A stretch of DNA of 64,000 nucleotides from a virus. Positions 36,245-43,813 of the stretch are shown here, piece after piece. The position numbers and the translations under genes are program-made. Where the stretch lies: IMG/VR virus record IMGVR_UViG_3300035698_029335, positions 1-64,000 of that record; one strand, 5' to 3'. Positions within the stretch are counted from its first letter, which is position 1; each line of letters starts with the position of its first letter. The notes under the pieces are model-generated. The model saw only the letters and a list, made by a program, of their open reading frames with translations, was not told the origin of the DNA and made no database searches.

Positions 36245-39036
36245 CTTATTACTCTCCCGTCACTTAAAGTATACTTATACACTTTTTTGACGCCGTTTTT
36301 ATGTCTCTTTTTGACAGGGAGAAAAATATCCTTTTTCGTCTTTTCAGAGCGCGAACGCACAATATCACCTGGCAGTACGTCAATAATCCTCTTATCACAC
36401 AAAACATCACCACCGTCACTATAAATAGTAACCAGTTCATCAAAGTGCAAGCAAGCGTTGAAACCATAGCCAGCCCATAGCTCGCAGGAATGATACAACT
36501 TTTCTGCATCCATCTTACTAATTCCTTTTTCAATGCAGCCATCAATAAACTTCGGCTTAATCTCAGCCAACACCTTGTCTGCTTTGCCAGTACCCTTCTT
36601 AGTTAATACCTTTCTGAAGATGTTTCCGTCGTTCAGCGAAATACCTTTGCCAAGCTTGTGTGCCAATAATGCGATTTGTTCTTGAAACACAAGGAACCCA
36701 TAAGTATCTTCGGTAACTTCTTTATGTAGTGGATGCAAATACTCAATTGAAGATGGGTCTTTTCTTGCTTCAATATACAACTTATCCACCTTCATACCCA
36801 ATGCAGCTGGTCGAAAGATAGAAGTGACTGCTGAAATATCAGTGATATTGGTAGGCTTTACTTTTGTGCAAAACTTCTGTGCTCCTTCACCTGTAAATTG
36901 AAAGATGCCAGCCCACTTGCCTTGATGGAACACTTCTTCATATACTCTTTGATCGTCCACGTCCAAAACATCTGGGTGTAGATTTTCATCATAATACTTC
37001 CTAACATCCTCAAAAGAAGGTCTCTTGATGCCGCGTGTGCGCTGCAGAATTCTCCTTGTCGCACCATCGATCATCTCTAAAGTAGACAAACCTAAGATGT
37101 CGAACTTAATAAAGCCCATAGGTTCCAAGTGCCTAACATTTTGACCTTCACTCCACGGCGTTTGACGTACACCCTTGCCGCTGATTAGTGGCATGTATTT
37201 GTTTAAGTCTTCTCCAATAACGCAGCCACCAGCATGCTTTGACTGACTACGAATGGAGCCGTAAAGTGCATCAATATACACTTCCACTTGTGGGTGTTTA
37301 ACTAGAAACTTGTTAAGCGTATCACTGTATTTTTTGATTTCCTCAAAAGTAGGCACATATATACCAGTCTTTATGCCATTAGCTTTTTTAGCAGCTGGTG
37401 TTGCCTCTGAAATCATCTTACCGGTCACAACATTGACCTCAGCAAAAGGTATATCATAAAGCTTCGAGATGTCTTTGACTAACGATTTCAGTTGCAAAGT
37501 ATTCCAGTTGGTAATAGGTACCACTCGGTTCTCGCCCCAATCTTCGATAAGCAAATCTTTCAATTCTGATGGATTTGAAACATCATAATCGATATCAGGC
37601 ATATCAACTGCATCCGCACGCAAGAAGCGTTCGAATTGTAGGTTGTATTTTATAGGATCAATCTGCGTAATACCAAGCGCATATGCCACGATGCTACCAG
37701 CTGCAGAGCCTCGCCCAGGAGCAGTTAATTGTACTTTTACAGCCTTATCTGCAATAGCATTCATTGTCAAGAAGTATTTTGCAAAATTAAGCTTAGAGAT
37801 TACCCCTAGTTCGTACTCAATTCTGTTCGTGTATGCGTTAGATATACGATATATCCTTTTCTTGCTTTTGTTCTTAATACTGAAGACCTTTTTCAGTCCT
37901 ATCCCAACCAGCTCTTTTAGTTCTTCATCAGCCGTTTTACCTTCAGGCACAACAAAGTCAGGCAAACGAATTGTTGTGTCTGGCGCAAAATCTTCGATTA
38001 CGTCATGAGCAATACTGTGTGTTAACTCGATGGATTTTAGCACCAAGTCATCATCATATTTAATGTCCAAATCTTTCGTATATTTCTTGTACGCTTCCCA
38101 CATCTGATTGCCGTTTTTAGGATACAATTCATACCCAACTTCTTCAACAGTCGAAGGGATATCTTCGATGGACGCGCCCTTGCCTCCCATCCAGCCCAAC
38201 TTCTTGTATACTAGTCGTGACTGCCATGCTTCGGGGCTAGGGTAGTGGCTGTCAGCTGTAGAGATTAGTTGTACTCCAAACTCCTTAGCCACCTTAATTA
38301 CTAATTGATTAATTTCGTGTTGTTCAGGAATTGCATTCCACTGCAGCTCTGCATACCATCTATCACCAAAAATACCTTGCATCCTTCGTGTAGTTTCGCG
38401 CATTGCCTCTAGGACTGTTTCCTCCCCTTCCTCTCTATGCAACCAATAATCTTGAGCATAAATTCCACCCATACAAGCCGATGTTGCAATAACGCCTTCG
38501 CTGTGCTTCTCCAACAGAGCATAGTCAATGCGAGGGAAGCGATAAAAGTTCTTCTCAGTGTAGGATTGTGAAATAATCTGAAAGAGGTTGTTTAACCCTG
38601 TTTGGTTTTGCGCCAACAGGATCATATGCGCTCTTCTGTTTACTATGTTTTTATTACTTTTTTTAGTTTCTTCTTCATCTTCGATAGTAGCGCCAATAGA
38701 TGAACCTTCATCTTTCTTTTTTCTACCTTTCTTAGTTTTATTTTCTTCCGCAATCCGCTCTTTGTCGAGCTTCCATTGTGTTAGGTCTGGGTGGAAGTAA
38801 GCCTCTACACCATAGATTGCCTTAAACTCTTTACCAGCTTCTTTCATCTTCTTGGTATGCAATACTTGCTCTACTAGACCGTTCATATGCCCATGGTTTG
38901 TGATAGCCATAGCATCTCCTCCGTTTTGATAACAAAAATCAAGATGTTGATCAGTAGGACCAAACCCGTCAAAAATTGAATATCCGTCATGAGCATGCAA
39001 ATTGACATATGGGATTTTAGAAACTGTTCTTTTCAT
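36157..39036 (-). CDS. dnaE: DnaE N-terminal part ending in split intein N-half
   Basis: PolIII alpha from the PHP domain (YVNLHAHDGYSIFDGFG, AITNHGHMNG) through the catalytic palm (MPDIDYDVSN; IKFDILGLSTLEMID). The N-extein ends GYGFNA at about residue 861, just before the conserved SHxxSY. The remaining 98 residues are an intein N-half: CLHFDELVTIYSDGG, CTKDHKFRTKCGEKLPIREI and a short end, closely resembling cyanobacterial split DnaE inteins in the TKDHKF block. Splicing with the C-half at 23060-24055 would give a full polymerase of about 1,155 residues. No proofreading exonuclease insertion in the PHP domain is evident. Confidence 0.92.
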   Translation of the reverse strand: MKRTVSKIPYVNLHAHDGYSIFDGFGPTDQHLDFCYQNGGDAMAITNHGHMNGLVEQVLHTKKMKEAGKEFKAIYGVEAYFHPDLTQWKLDKERIAEENKTKKGRKKKDEGSSIGATIEDEEETKKSNKNIVNRRAHMILLAQNQTGLNNLFQIISQSYTEKNFYRFPRIDYALLEKHSEGVIATSACMGGIYAQDYWLHREEGEETVLEAMRETTRRMQGIFGDRWYAELQWNAIPEQHEINQLVIKVAKEFGVQLISTADSHYPSPEAWQSRLVYKKLGWMGGKGASIEDIPSTVEEVGYELYPKNGNQMWEAYKKYTKDLDIKYDDDLVLKSIELTHSIAHDVIEDFAPDTTIRLPDFVVPEGKTADEELKELVGIGLKKVFSIKNKSKKRIYRISNAYTNRIEYELGVISKLNFAKYFLTMNAIADKAVKVQLTAPGRGSAAGSIVAYALGITQIDPIKYNLQFERFLRADAVDMPDIDYDVSNPSELKDLLIEDWGENRVVPITNWNTLQLKSLVKDISKLYDIPFAEVNVVTGKMISEATPAAKKANGIKTGIYVPTFEEIKKYSDTLNKFLVKHPQVEVYIDALYGSIRSQSKHAGGCVIGEDLNKYMPLISGKGVRQTPWSEGQNVRHLEPMGFIKFDILGLSTLEMIDGATRRILQRTRGIKRPSFEDVRKYYDENLHPDVLDVDDQRVYEEVFHQGKWAGIFQFTGEGAQKFCTKVKPTNITDISAVTSIFRPAALGMKVDKLYIEARKDPSSIEYLHPLHKEVTEDTYGFLVFQEQIALLAHKLGKGISLNDGNIFRKVLTKKGTGKADKVLAEIKPKFIDGCIEKGISKMDAEKLYHSCELWAGYGFNACLHFDELVTIYSDGGDVLCDKRIIDVLPGDIVRSRSEKTKKDIFLPVKKRHKNGVKKVYKYTLSDGRVIRCTKDHKFRTKCGEKLPIREIAKRGLELL

Positions 39037-39788
39037 TCTTCTCTCCAGTGATGATTTAAGATTACCCTATTACAATAGGTTCTACTTAAGTTATATTGTT
39101 TAGCTAGTGCTGTTATTGTAATGTCGCCTTGTGCATGGCGCTGTCGCATCTCTTTAACGATTTCCCATGTTAACTTGTGCCCTCCTTTTGCACACAACCG
39201 TGCTTTTCTAAGGATCGACATTTTTTCTTTAATTTCAACTGAATGGAGTTCCCCGTGCATAGGGTTACCTTTGCCTTGCATTCTCTTACTTTGTTCTGGT
39301 CGTTTCTTGCCTTTGCACCATGACTCCTTACCTTTTAGCGCTTTTGATAACTTTTCTCTTGTCTCGGGCGATTGAGTCTTGCCATACATAGGACTCAGAT
39401 CTCCCCTCATTCCATACATCGGGTTGTTTTCACCGGATACATCAGCATGATTTTCAGACATCCTCTTTCGTGCCTCTTCGGAGTGCTTTCTACCTAATGT
39501 ATTTCCTGCTTTTGGGCAAATATTGATCAGCTGGCAAAATTCATAACTATCAATAACCGCCTACTCGCTCTCTATAAGTAATGCGGTTGTTGCAACTTGT
39601 TGAACTATTTCGAAACATATATCCTCCTCACCAAACTTATTATACACTCTTTGTAAATGTATGTTGCCATGCTTATTGCCCCTTAGCATGCTTAAGTGAT
39701 GAGCTTTACGTTTTGCAAAATTTATAGCGGAGCCTATATAAAACTTATCATAATTTGCAAAACAAATCTTGTATATAACATTGTTCAT
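39033..39788 (-). pseudogene. GIY-YIG/NUMOD3 homing endonuclease gene with an in-frame amber codon
   Basis: The first 75 codons carry a GIY-YIG domain (VIYKICFANYDKFYIGSAIN, KRKAHHL). A TAG at 39561-39563 follows LLIESE. Beyond it the same frame continues unbroken for 176 codons through NICPKAGNTLGRKHS and three NUMOD3-like GxxNPMYG/GKxxSPE units to a C-terminal helix-turn-helix (ITALAKQYNLSRTYCNRVI). A single base change would restore a complete enzyme. An ATG at 39461 might still start the DNA-binding part. It ends in a four-base overlap with the dnaE start. Confidence 0.8.
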
Positions 39789-39806
39789 TAATACTATTCT
39801 CCATCC

Positions 39807-40130
39807 TTATACGTGGTTCTTTTCTGCCCAATCAAATACAATTGAACGTACACCACCTTCCTTCTTGATAATCATAAAGTGCGCGCCATGTTTTTCTCTA
39901 AATCTTTGCGGAAACTTGTCAAACACTTTCTTTCTCATGTCTGCCATACAATCATATTCGACACGTTGTTTGCCTAATGCAGCTGCATCTTTAATATACA
40001 AGCTTGCCATTTCGACGCTCATTCTCAGAAATTCCTCTTCCTCTTCCGTGAGGTCTTTGTCGTCGTCAGCGTCCCTACCTTCCAGGATACTTTTAGACAT
40101 TTCTCGCACTTCATCATAAAAATTCTTCAT
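39807..40130 (-). CDS. Hypothetical protein, 107 aa
   Basis: Helical and acidic in the middle (DADDDKDLTEEEEEFLRMSV), ending in a strand with basic residues (GAHFMIIKKEGGVRSIVFD). Not recognised; lies between the nucleotidyltransferase-like gene and the homing gene. Confidence 0.55.
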   Translation of the reverse strand: MKNFYDEVREMSKSILEGRDADDDKDLTEEEEEFLRMSVEMASLYIKDAAALGKQRVEYDCMADMRKKVFDKFPQRFREKHGAHFMIIKKEGGVRSIVFDWAEKNHV

Positions 40131-40132
40131 CT

Positions 40133-41053
40133 CTACTCCTCTTCTTTATCTTCGCCTACCTTAGAAAACTCGTGATACTTAAATCTAAATGGGCGTTTTG
40201 TTACTTTTTGAAGATCGGAACCGATATATTTACAATAGCTATCCCAATTTGAGATATCGTGATAACCTTCGATCTCACAAACATTTCCGTCTTCTAATAT
40301 AGCACCTCCGAAGACATTTGTCAAGCCAAAATGCCGTGCTGAAAATCTTCTTTCAACAGGTATCTTTTCGCCCTTCAACGTCCTCTCTTCTTCGCTCCAA
40401 TATGCATTCTCCCATGCGCCCGTGCCTTTTCTTATCTCTCTTCTAAACTGTACAAAAGTTGATGCGTCAAGTGTGAAGCCAAGAAACTTACCATCAGCTA
40501 CAGTTTGACCTTCATGCGATAAATAAAACAACTCAGCTGAAGAGATCGCCAACCTGTTTTGCCACACTAGGTCAGTTGGGTATATGCCATACGGAAAGGA
40601 AACATAATATTTGCCTGGTGCAACCCATTTACTAATCAGCATTGAAATGTGATACGAACGCTGAATTCCATACAGAATACTCCACGATAGACAATCCCTT
40701 CTCTTCCTGTCCTTGGGGTGAATCGGGATATAATATATCGGTATTTCCTTCTGTTCACTCTTAGCATACTTTATATACTTGTGGCGATAATGGCTCGTAG
40801 GATCGAGAATCCAATCCCCTAATCGATGTCTTATTAGCGGTTGCATTTCTTTGTGACACACTATCCAAATAGTTTCACATCCAGCCACTGCACATTCGTA
40901 GACTGCAGCTTCTACTGCTAAAAAATCCTGAGCTACTGGCATAAGAGAATCGTGCCATGGCATATTAAAGTCTAATTTAGCGCCTGCTACAGGAACAATA
41001 CCTGCCAGATGAAACCCGTTGTTTCCCGTAAAACCTGCCTCTATTTCTCCCAT
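40133..41053 (-). CDS. Possible nucleotidyltransferase-fold protein, 306 aa
   Basis: The opening resembles a GT-A/nucleotidyltransferase fold: AGIVPVAGAKLDFNMPWHDS (a VPxAG loop), a helix, then CETIWIVCHKEMQPLIR (strand and helix), and YYIPIHP. Later FPYGIYPTDLVWQN could be the D-containing strand. The usual G-x-G-x-R nucleotide loop is not exact. Substrate is unknown; DNA or glycan modification would be a guess. Its stop precedes the 107-residue gene by two bases. Confidence 0.5.
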   Translation of the reverse strand: MGEIEAGFTGNNGFHLAGIVPVAGAKLDFNMPWHDSLMPVAQDFLAVEAAVYECAVAGCETIWIVCHKEMQPLIRHRLGDWILDPTSHYRHKYIKYAKSEQKEIPIYYIPIHPKDRKRRDCLSWSILYGIQRSYHISMLISKWVAPGKYYVSFPYGIYPTDLVWQNRLAISSAELFYLSHEGQTVADGKFLGFTLDASTFVQFRREIRKGTGAWENAYWSEEERTLKGEKIPVERRFSARHFGLTNVFGGAILEDGNVCEIEGYHDISNWDSYCKYIGSDLQKVTKRPFRFKYHEFSKVGEDKEEE

Positions 41054-41844
41054 ATGCCACTCCCATCAAGAGGATCGCCCAGATTATTTGCCATTTGTTC
41101 GATCCCCCTAACTAAACCACAACACTTTTCTCGTTCTTCTTTCAGTACAGTATCTTCATCAACTACGAGCAAGGGTCTGATATCTCGACGTACGTGCTCT
41201 ATTTTTACAAGCAAATAAACCTGCTGACCCTTTCTACCCTTACCGTTTTTCACTCCTCTAATTCCATTAGCCTTCATTATGTCTGTAGTCTGAAACTTTG
41301 TCATAAGTTCAGAATTATTACCTTCTTCTTTTTCTTCTTCCGTCATTATCGAAGTTGTAACACATTCCTTTTCACCCCACTGCACACCAACTTCATAAAA
41401 CGTTAATTTCTTTAAATTGCCTTCAGCAGCTACTTCTATCTCATCATGTTCATGCATACTACCGCTCTTACTTGTAAACCAATCAAACACTTCACACAAC
41501 GTACGCCCATCTTTTGTCAACACCTTGTCATATTGTACTATCTCTATTTCATTAGCTTTTATCAGGCAGCTATCGTTGCCTTTTGTGATGATAGTTATTT
41601 GTTCAGGGTTGTCTTCATCAAAGCGTATGTTTTGCACCTTGTCACCGAAAGGCATCAATCCAGCCATCGAAAGGCAGAGTGCGTACCTGCGCCACAACTC
41701 TTCTTTCTCTAGTTCTCCCACCTTGTCGAAGAAGTGGTATTCTGGGCGTCCTTTTACTATTATAGTGGTGCCGGTATAGTAAGCCCTTGCAAGAGCTTGC
41801 AAGGTATTACCTATTATGACTTTCTCATAACTAAAGCCCTTCAT
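41041..41844 (-). CDS. Hypothetical protein, 267 aa
   Basis: N-terminal YEKVIIGNTLQALARAYYTG reads like a degenerate dinucleotide-binding strand-helix. The rest mixes strands and helices without a motif I know. It overlaps the next gene by 13 bases and follows thyX closely, so it belongs to the same operon. No function proposed. Confidence 0.55.
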   Translation of the reverse strand: MKGFSYEKVIIGNTLQALARAYYTGTTIIVKGRPEYHFFDKVGELEKEELWRRYALCLSMAGLMPFGDKVQNIRFDEDNPEQITIITKGNDSCLIKANEIEIVQYDKVLTKDGRTLCEVFDWFTSKSGSMHEHDEIEVAAEGNLKKLTFYEVGVQWGEKECVTTSIMTEEEKEEGNNSELMTKFQTTDIMKANGIRGVKNGKGRKGQQVYLLVKIEHVRRDIRPLLVVDEDTVLKEEREKCCGLVRGIEQMANNLGDPLDGSGIWEK

Positions 41845-41847
41845 TGT

Positions 41848-42477
41848 CTAAAGGAACCCGGCTTCACGCATAGAAGAAATAGTGAGAGGGAATGTATCTA
41901 GTTGTTCCACCAGCTCCAACATTGCACGCGCCACATCGCGCACTTCTTTCTGTGCGTGTTCGTCATTACGCAGCTTCTGAAAGTGTGCAAATGAACGCCA
42001 ATTGAATGAGATGTCTGCTGTAATTTGAGTACCATATGGTAAATAAAAGCGCGCACTCTCTTTGGCTCTTGCACGTGTATATCCATCAGCTACTAATCTA
42101 TCCAGACATTCGTGATATTTCTTAAAAGAACCTTCAATATGTTCCTTTAGTAAATCTGCCTCTCCAGCCTTCCAATCAACTGGTAAATAATACTTATCCT
42201 TCAATTCTCGATAGCGTGCCGACTCGCCATTGATCGACACACCGACTCTATGCTTCAAGAGGTGAATATGTGTTGCAATATCCGTGGTTACCAAGAAATG
42301 TAACATAGATTTTTCAAACGGAGTATGGTGAGAATCCTTCGCCAACATTTTCAACAAATTTCCGACCCTAGCTTTCTTAGCCTCAGTTAAGTCTCTACTA
42401 GTCGATGTCCAAGCCGACAATCCGTGTATCAGATCGCTTCCATATGTCCCAATTAACTCTACTTTATTTACTGTCAT
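41848..42477 (-). CDS. thyX: Flavin-dependent thymidylate synthase ThyX
   Basis: The ThyX signature is present as KHRVGVSINGESARY (R-H-R-x7-S with K for the first R), with HTPFEKSMLHFLV before it and RAKESARFYLPYGTQ after it. At 209 residues it is a normal length. It makes dTMP from dUMP with methylene-tetrahydrofolate and FAD/NADPH, using dUMP from the dUTPase at 22267-22785. Start ATG 42477 overlaps the TAA upstream (TAATG). Confidence 0.92.
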   Translation of the reverse strand: MTVNKVELIGTYGSDLIHGLSAWTSTSRDLTEAKKARVGNLLKMLAKDSHHTPFEKSMLHFLVTTDIATHIHLLKHRVGVSINGESARYRELKDKYYLPVDWKAGEADLLKEHIEGSFKKYHECLDRLVADGYTRARAKESARFYLPYGTQITADISFNWRSFAHFQKLRNDEHAQKEVRDVARAMLELVEQLDTFPLTISSMREAGFL

Positions 42478-42884
42478 TATTCTCCCATTTGTTTTCCCAT
42501 TTCTAGGAAACATGCTTTTATCGATTCGTACTGAAACAAATTAAATTCTAAGAACTTATGCTTATACTTACTGATTTTATCATACACGTATAGAGTGCAA
42601 GTTGAGAATTCTTTACCAAAACGATCATCGCTATTTTCTTTTTCTTCGTATAGCAGCCGTTTTGGCTCTGCATCTTCATAATGTAAAGGCAAGCCGCCTT
42701 CCCCTCCTCCTGTCTTAAACCATAGTAAAACTGTCCTAAAGTGAGGGGCTGATAGGTAGACGCTGCCTTCTGTTACTCTCCTGAATTTGTAGTGTGTCTC
42801 TGTGTTTGACTTTTCAATATAAGTGCTACCAGCGCCAGCACTCACTCTGGTCACCTTAGCCACTGTGATTTTTTCAGCAACCAT
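42477..42884 (-). CDS. Hypothetical protein, 135 aa
   Basis: Strand-rich front (KVTRVSAGAGSTYIEKSNTE) and helical end (SIKACFLEMGKQMGE). Coupled to thyX. Not recognised. Confidence 0.55.
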   Translation of the reverse strand: MVAEKITVAKVTRVSAGAGSTYIEKSNTETHYKFRRVTEGSVYLSAPHFRTVLLWFKTGGGEGGLPLHYEDAEPKRLLYEEKENSDDRFGKEFSTCTLYVYDKISKYKHKFLEFNLFQYESIKACFLEMGKQMGE

Positions 42885-43074
42885 CTTGAGGTTCCTTCTG
42901 ACGTTGTTTAAGAAGCACTATTTCCATTCTTGCTTTCGAAAGAGCAAACAAAGCGTCATCATTTGCGGATTGCCAAAACAATATTTCGTCGTGCTCTTCT
43001 TCACTAGCCAAGCATGCTAGAAAGTACTTCAGTACTTTAACTAAAATGTGCCTCATTCTTGTTCCAGAATACAC
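42874..43074 (-). CDS. Small hypothetical protein, 66 aa
   Basis: Overlaps its neighbours by 11 and 22 bases. A short hydrophobic stretch (ILVKVLKYFLACLASEEEH) is followed by a helix. Uncertain start; kept because it fills the only gap between two coupled genes. Confidence 0.4.
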   Translation of the reverse strand: MYSGTRMRHILVKVLKYFLACLASEEEHDEILFWQSANDDALFALSKARMEIVLLKQRQKEPQDGC

Positions 43075-43337
43075 TCGACATAGTTTTCAAGGACAAGGTA
43101 CACTCGCTCATTGCCAAGTACGAAACTCTCTACCATATTAGGAGTAACCTTTATCAGCTGCCCTTTGGTGATATCTACCGTTGAATCTGGCGCGCATTCT
43201 ACAACATAATATAACCCATCATCAGTTACTGCTTCAGCAGCTTGTTGTATGAATGTCTCTAATGGATTAACCTCTTCCGAAGCCGCTGGGTCGTCTCGTC
43301 TAAGTCTGATGCGACGATTTCTTGGTCGTACTATCAT
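43053..43337 (-). CDS. Hypothetical protein, 94 aa
   Basis: Basic lead (MIVRPRNRRIRLRRDD) then a strand-rich part (GLYYVVECAPDSTVDITKGQ, ERVYLVLENYV). ATG 43337 follows AGGAGAA. Not recognised. Confidence 0.55.
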   Translation of the reverse strand: MIVRPRNRRIRLRRDDPAASEEVNPLETFIQQAAEAVTDDGLYYVVECAPDSTVDITKGQLIKVTPNMVESFVLGNERVYLVLENYVECILEQE

Positions 43338-43464
43338 TATTTTCTCCTTCTTCTGATTCAGAATCAAATGGTGATTGAACTATTTTCTTCGCAAAGTCCA
43401 ATGTAAGACCTGCGAAGAAAATAGCCACGCATATGATTATGAAAAAATACATAAGCGTGTTCAT
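43300..43464 (-). CDS. Small membrane protein, 54 aa
   Basis: One N-terminal membrane span (LMYFFIIICVAIFFAGLTL) followed by a polar, serine-rich tail. The end overlaps the next gene in another frame by 38 bases. Function unknown. Confidence 0.5.
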   Translation of the reverse strand: MNTLMYFFIIICVAIFFAGLTLDFAKKIVQSPFDSESEEGENNDSTTKKSSHQT

Positions 43465-43469
43465 TAAAC

Positions 43470-43745
43470 TTACCGCCTTTGGCTTCGCTTAATGACCTCA
43501 AATACTTCTGCAATATCCTCAATAGTTTCGTCGTTCTTCAACATGCGCATGGCTTTCGTTGTCAAAGTCATCTCTTCTTTAGTCAGCCACCCTTCGGTCT
43601 TGTAAAGCTCCTTGAGGGAAGCTTTGTGCTCTTTAAACGGTTGAATCGATTCGTCAATGACGGTCATTGCCTTCGCAAAATCCACCATTCGTTCTTCTTT
43701 CGTTTTGTCTTCGTCTTCTACCTGTCCAGTCTGTTCGTTGCTCAT
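43470..43745 (-). CDS. Hypothetical protein, 91 aa
   Basis: Helical, charged (EHKASLKELYKTEGWLTKEE, then MTLTTKAMRML). First gene after the promoter at 43782-43810. A small DNA-binding protein is conceivable but not shown. Confidence 0.55.
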   Translation of the reverse strand: MSNEQTGQVEDEDKTKEERMVDFAKAMTVIDESIQPFKEHKASLKELYKTEGWLTKEEMTLTTKAMRMLKNDETIEDIAEVFEVIKRSQRR

Positions 43746-43757
43746 TTTTCACTCCTA

Positions 43758-43777
43758 AAAGACGGGGCTCCCGCCCC
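43758..43777 (-). terminator. Intrinsic terminator overlapping a transcription start
   Basis: On the minus strand GGGGC-GGGA-GCCCC is followed by GTCTTTT. It lies 37 bases past the reductase stop. The promoter at 43782-43810 should start RNA at about 43775, inside the 5' arm, so only upstream transcripts can form the hairpin. Confidence 0.65.
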
Positions 43778-43781
43778 ATCT

Positions 43782-43810
43782 ATGATATCACATTTATCCC
43801 AATCCGTCAA
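43782..43810 (-). promoter_or_regulatory. Sigma70-like promoter
   Basis: TTGACG, 17-base spacer, TATCAT on the minus strand, between the reductase stop and the gene at 43470-43745. No GATC box. Confidence 0.55.
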
Positions 43811-43813
43811 GAA

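Noticed and set aside
39561-39563. Recoding of TAG as an amino acid in this phage
   Set aside because: TAG ends other clear genes such as MoxR and the 54-residue membrane protein; one amber in a homing gene is better explained by mutation or readthrough.
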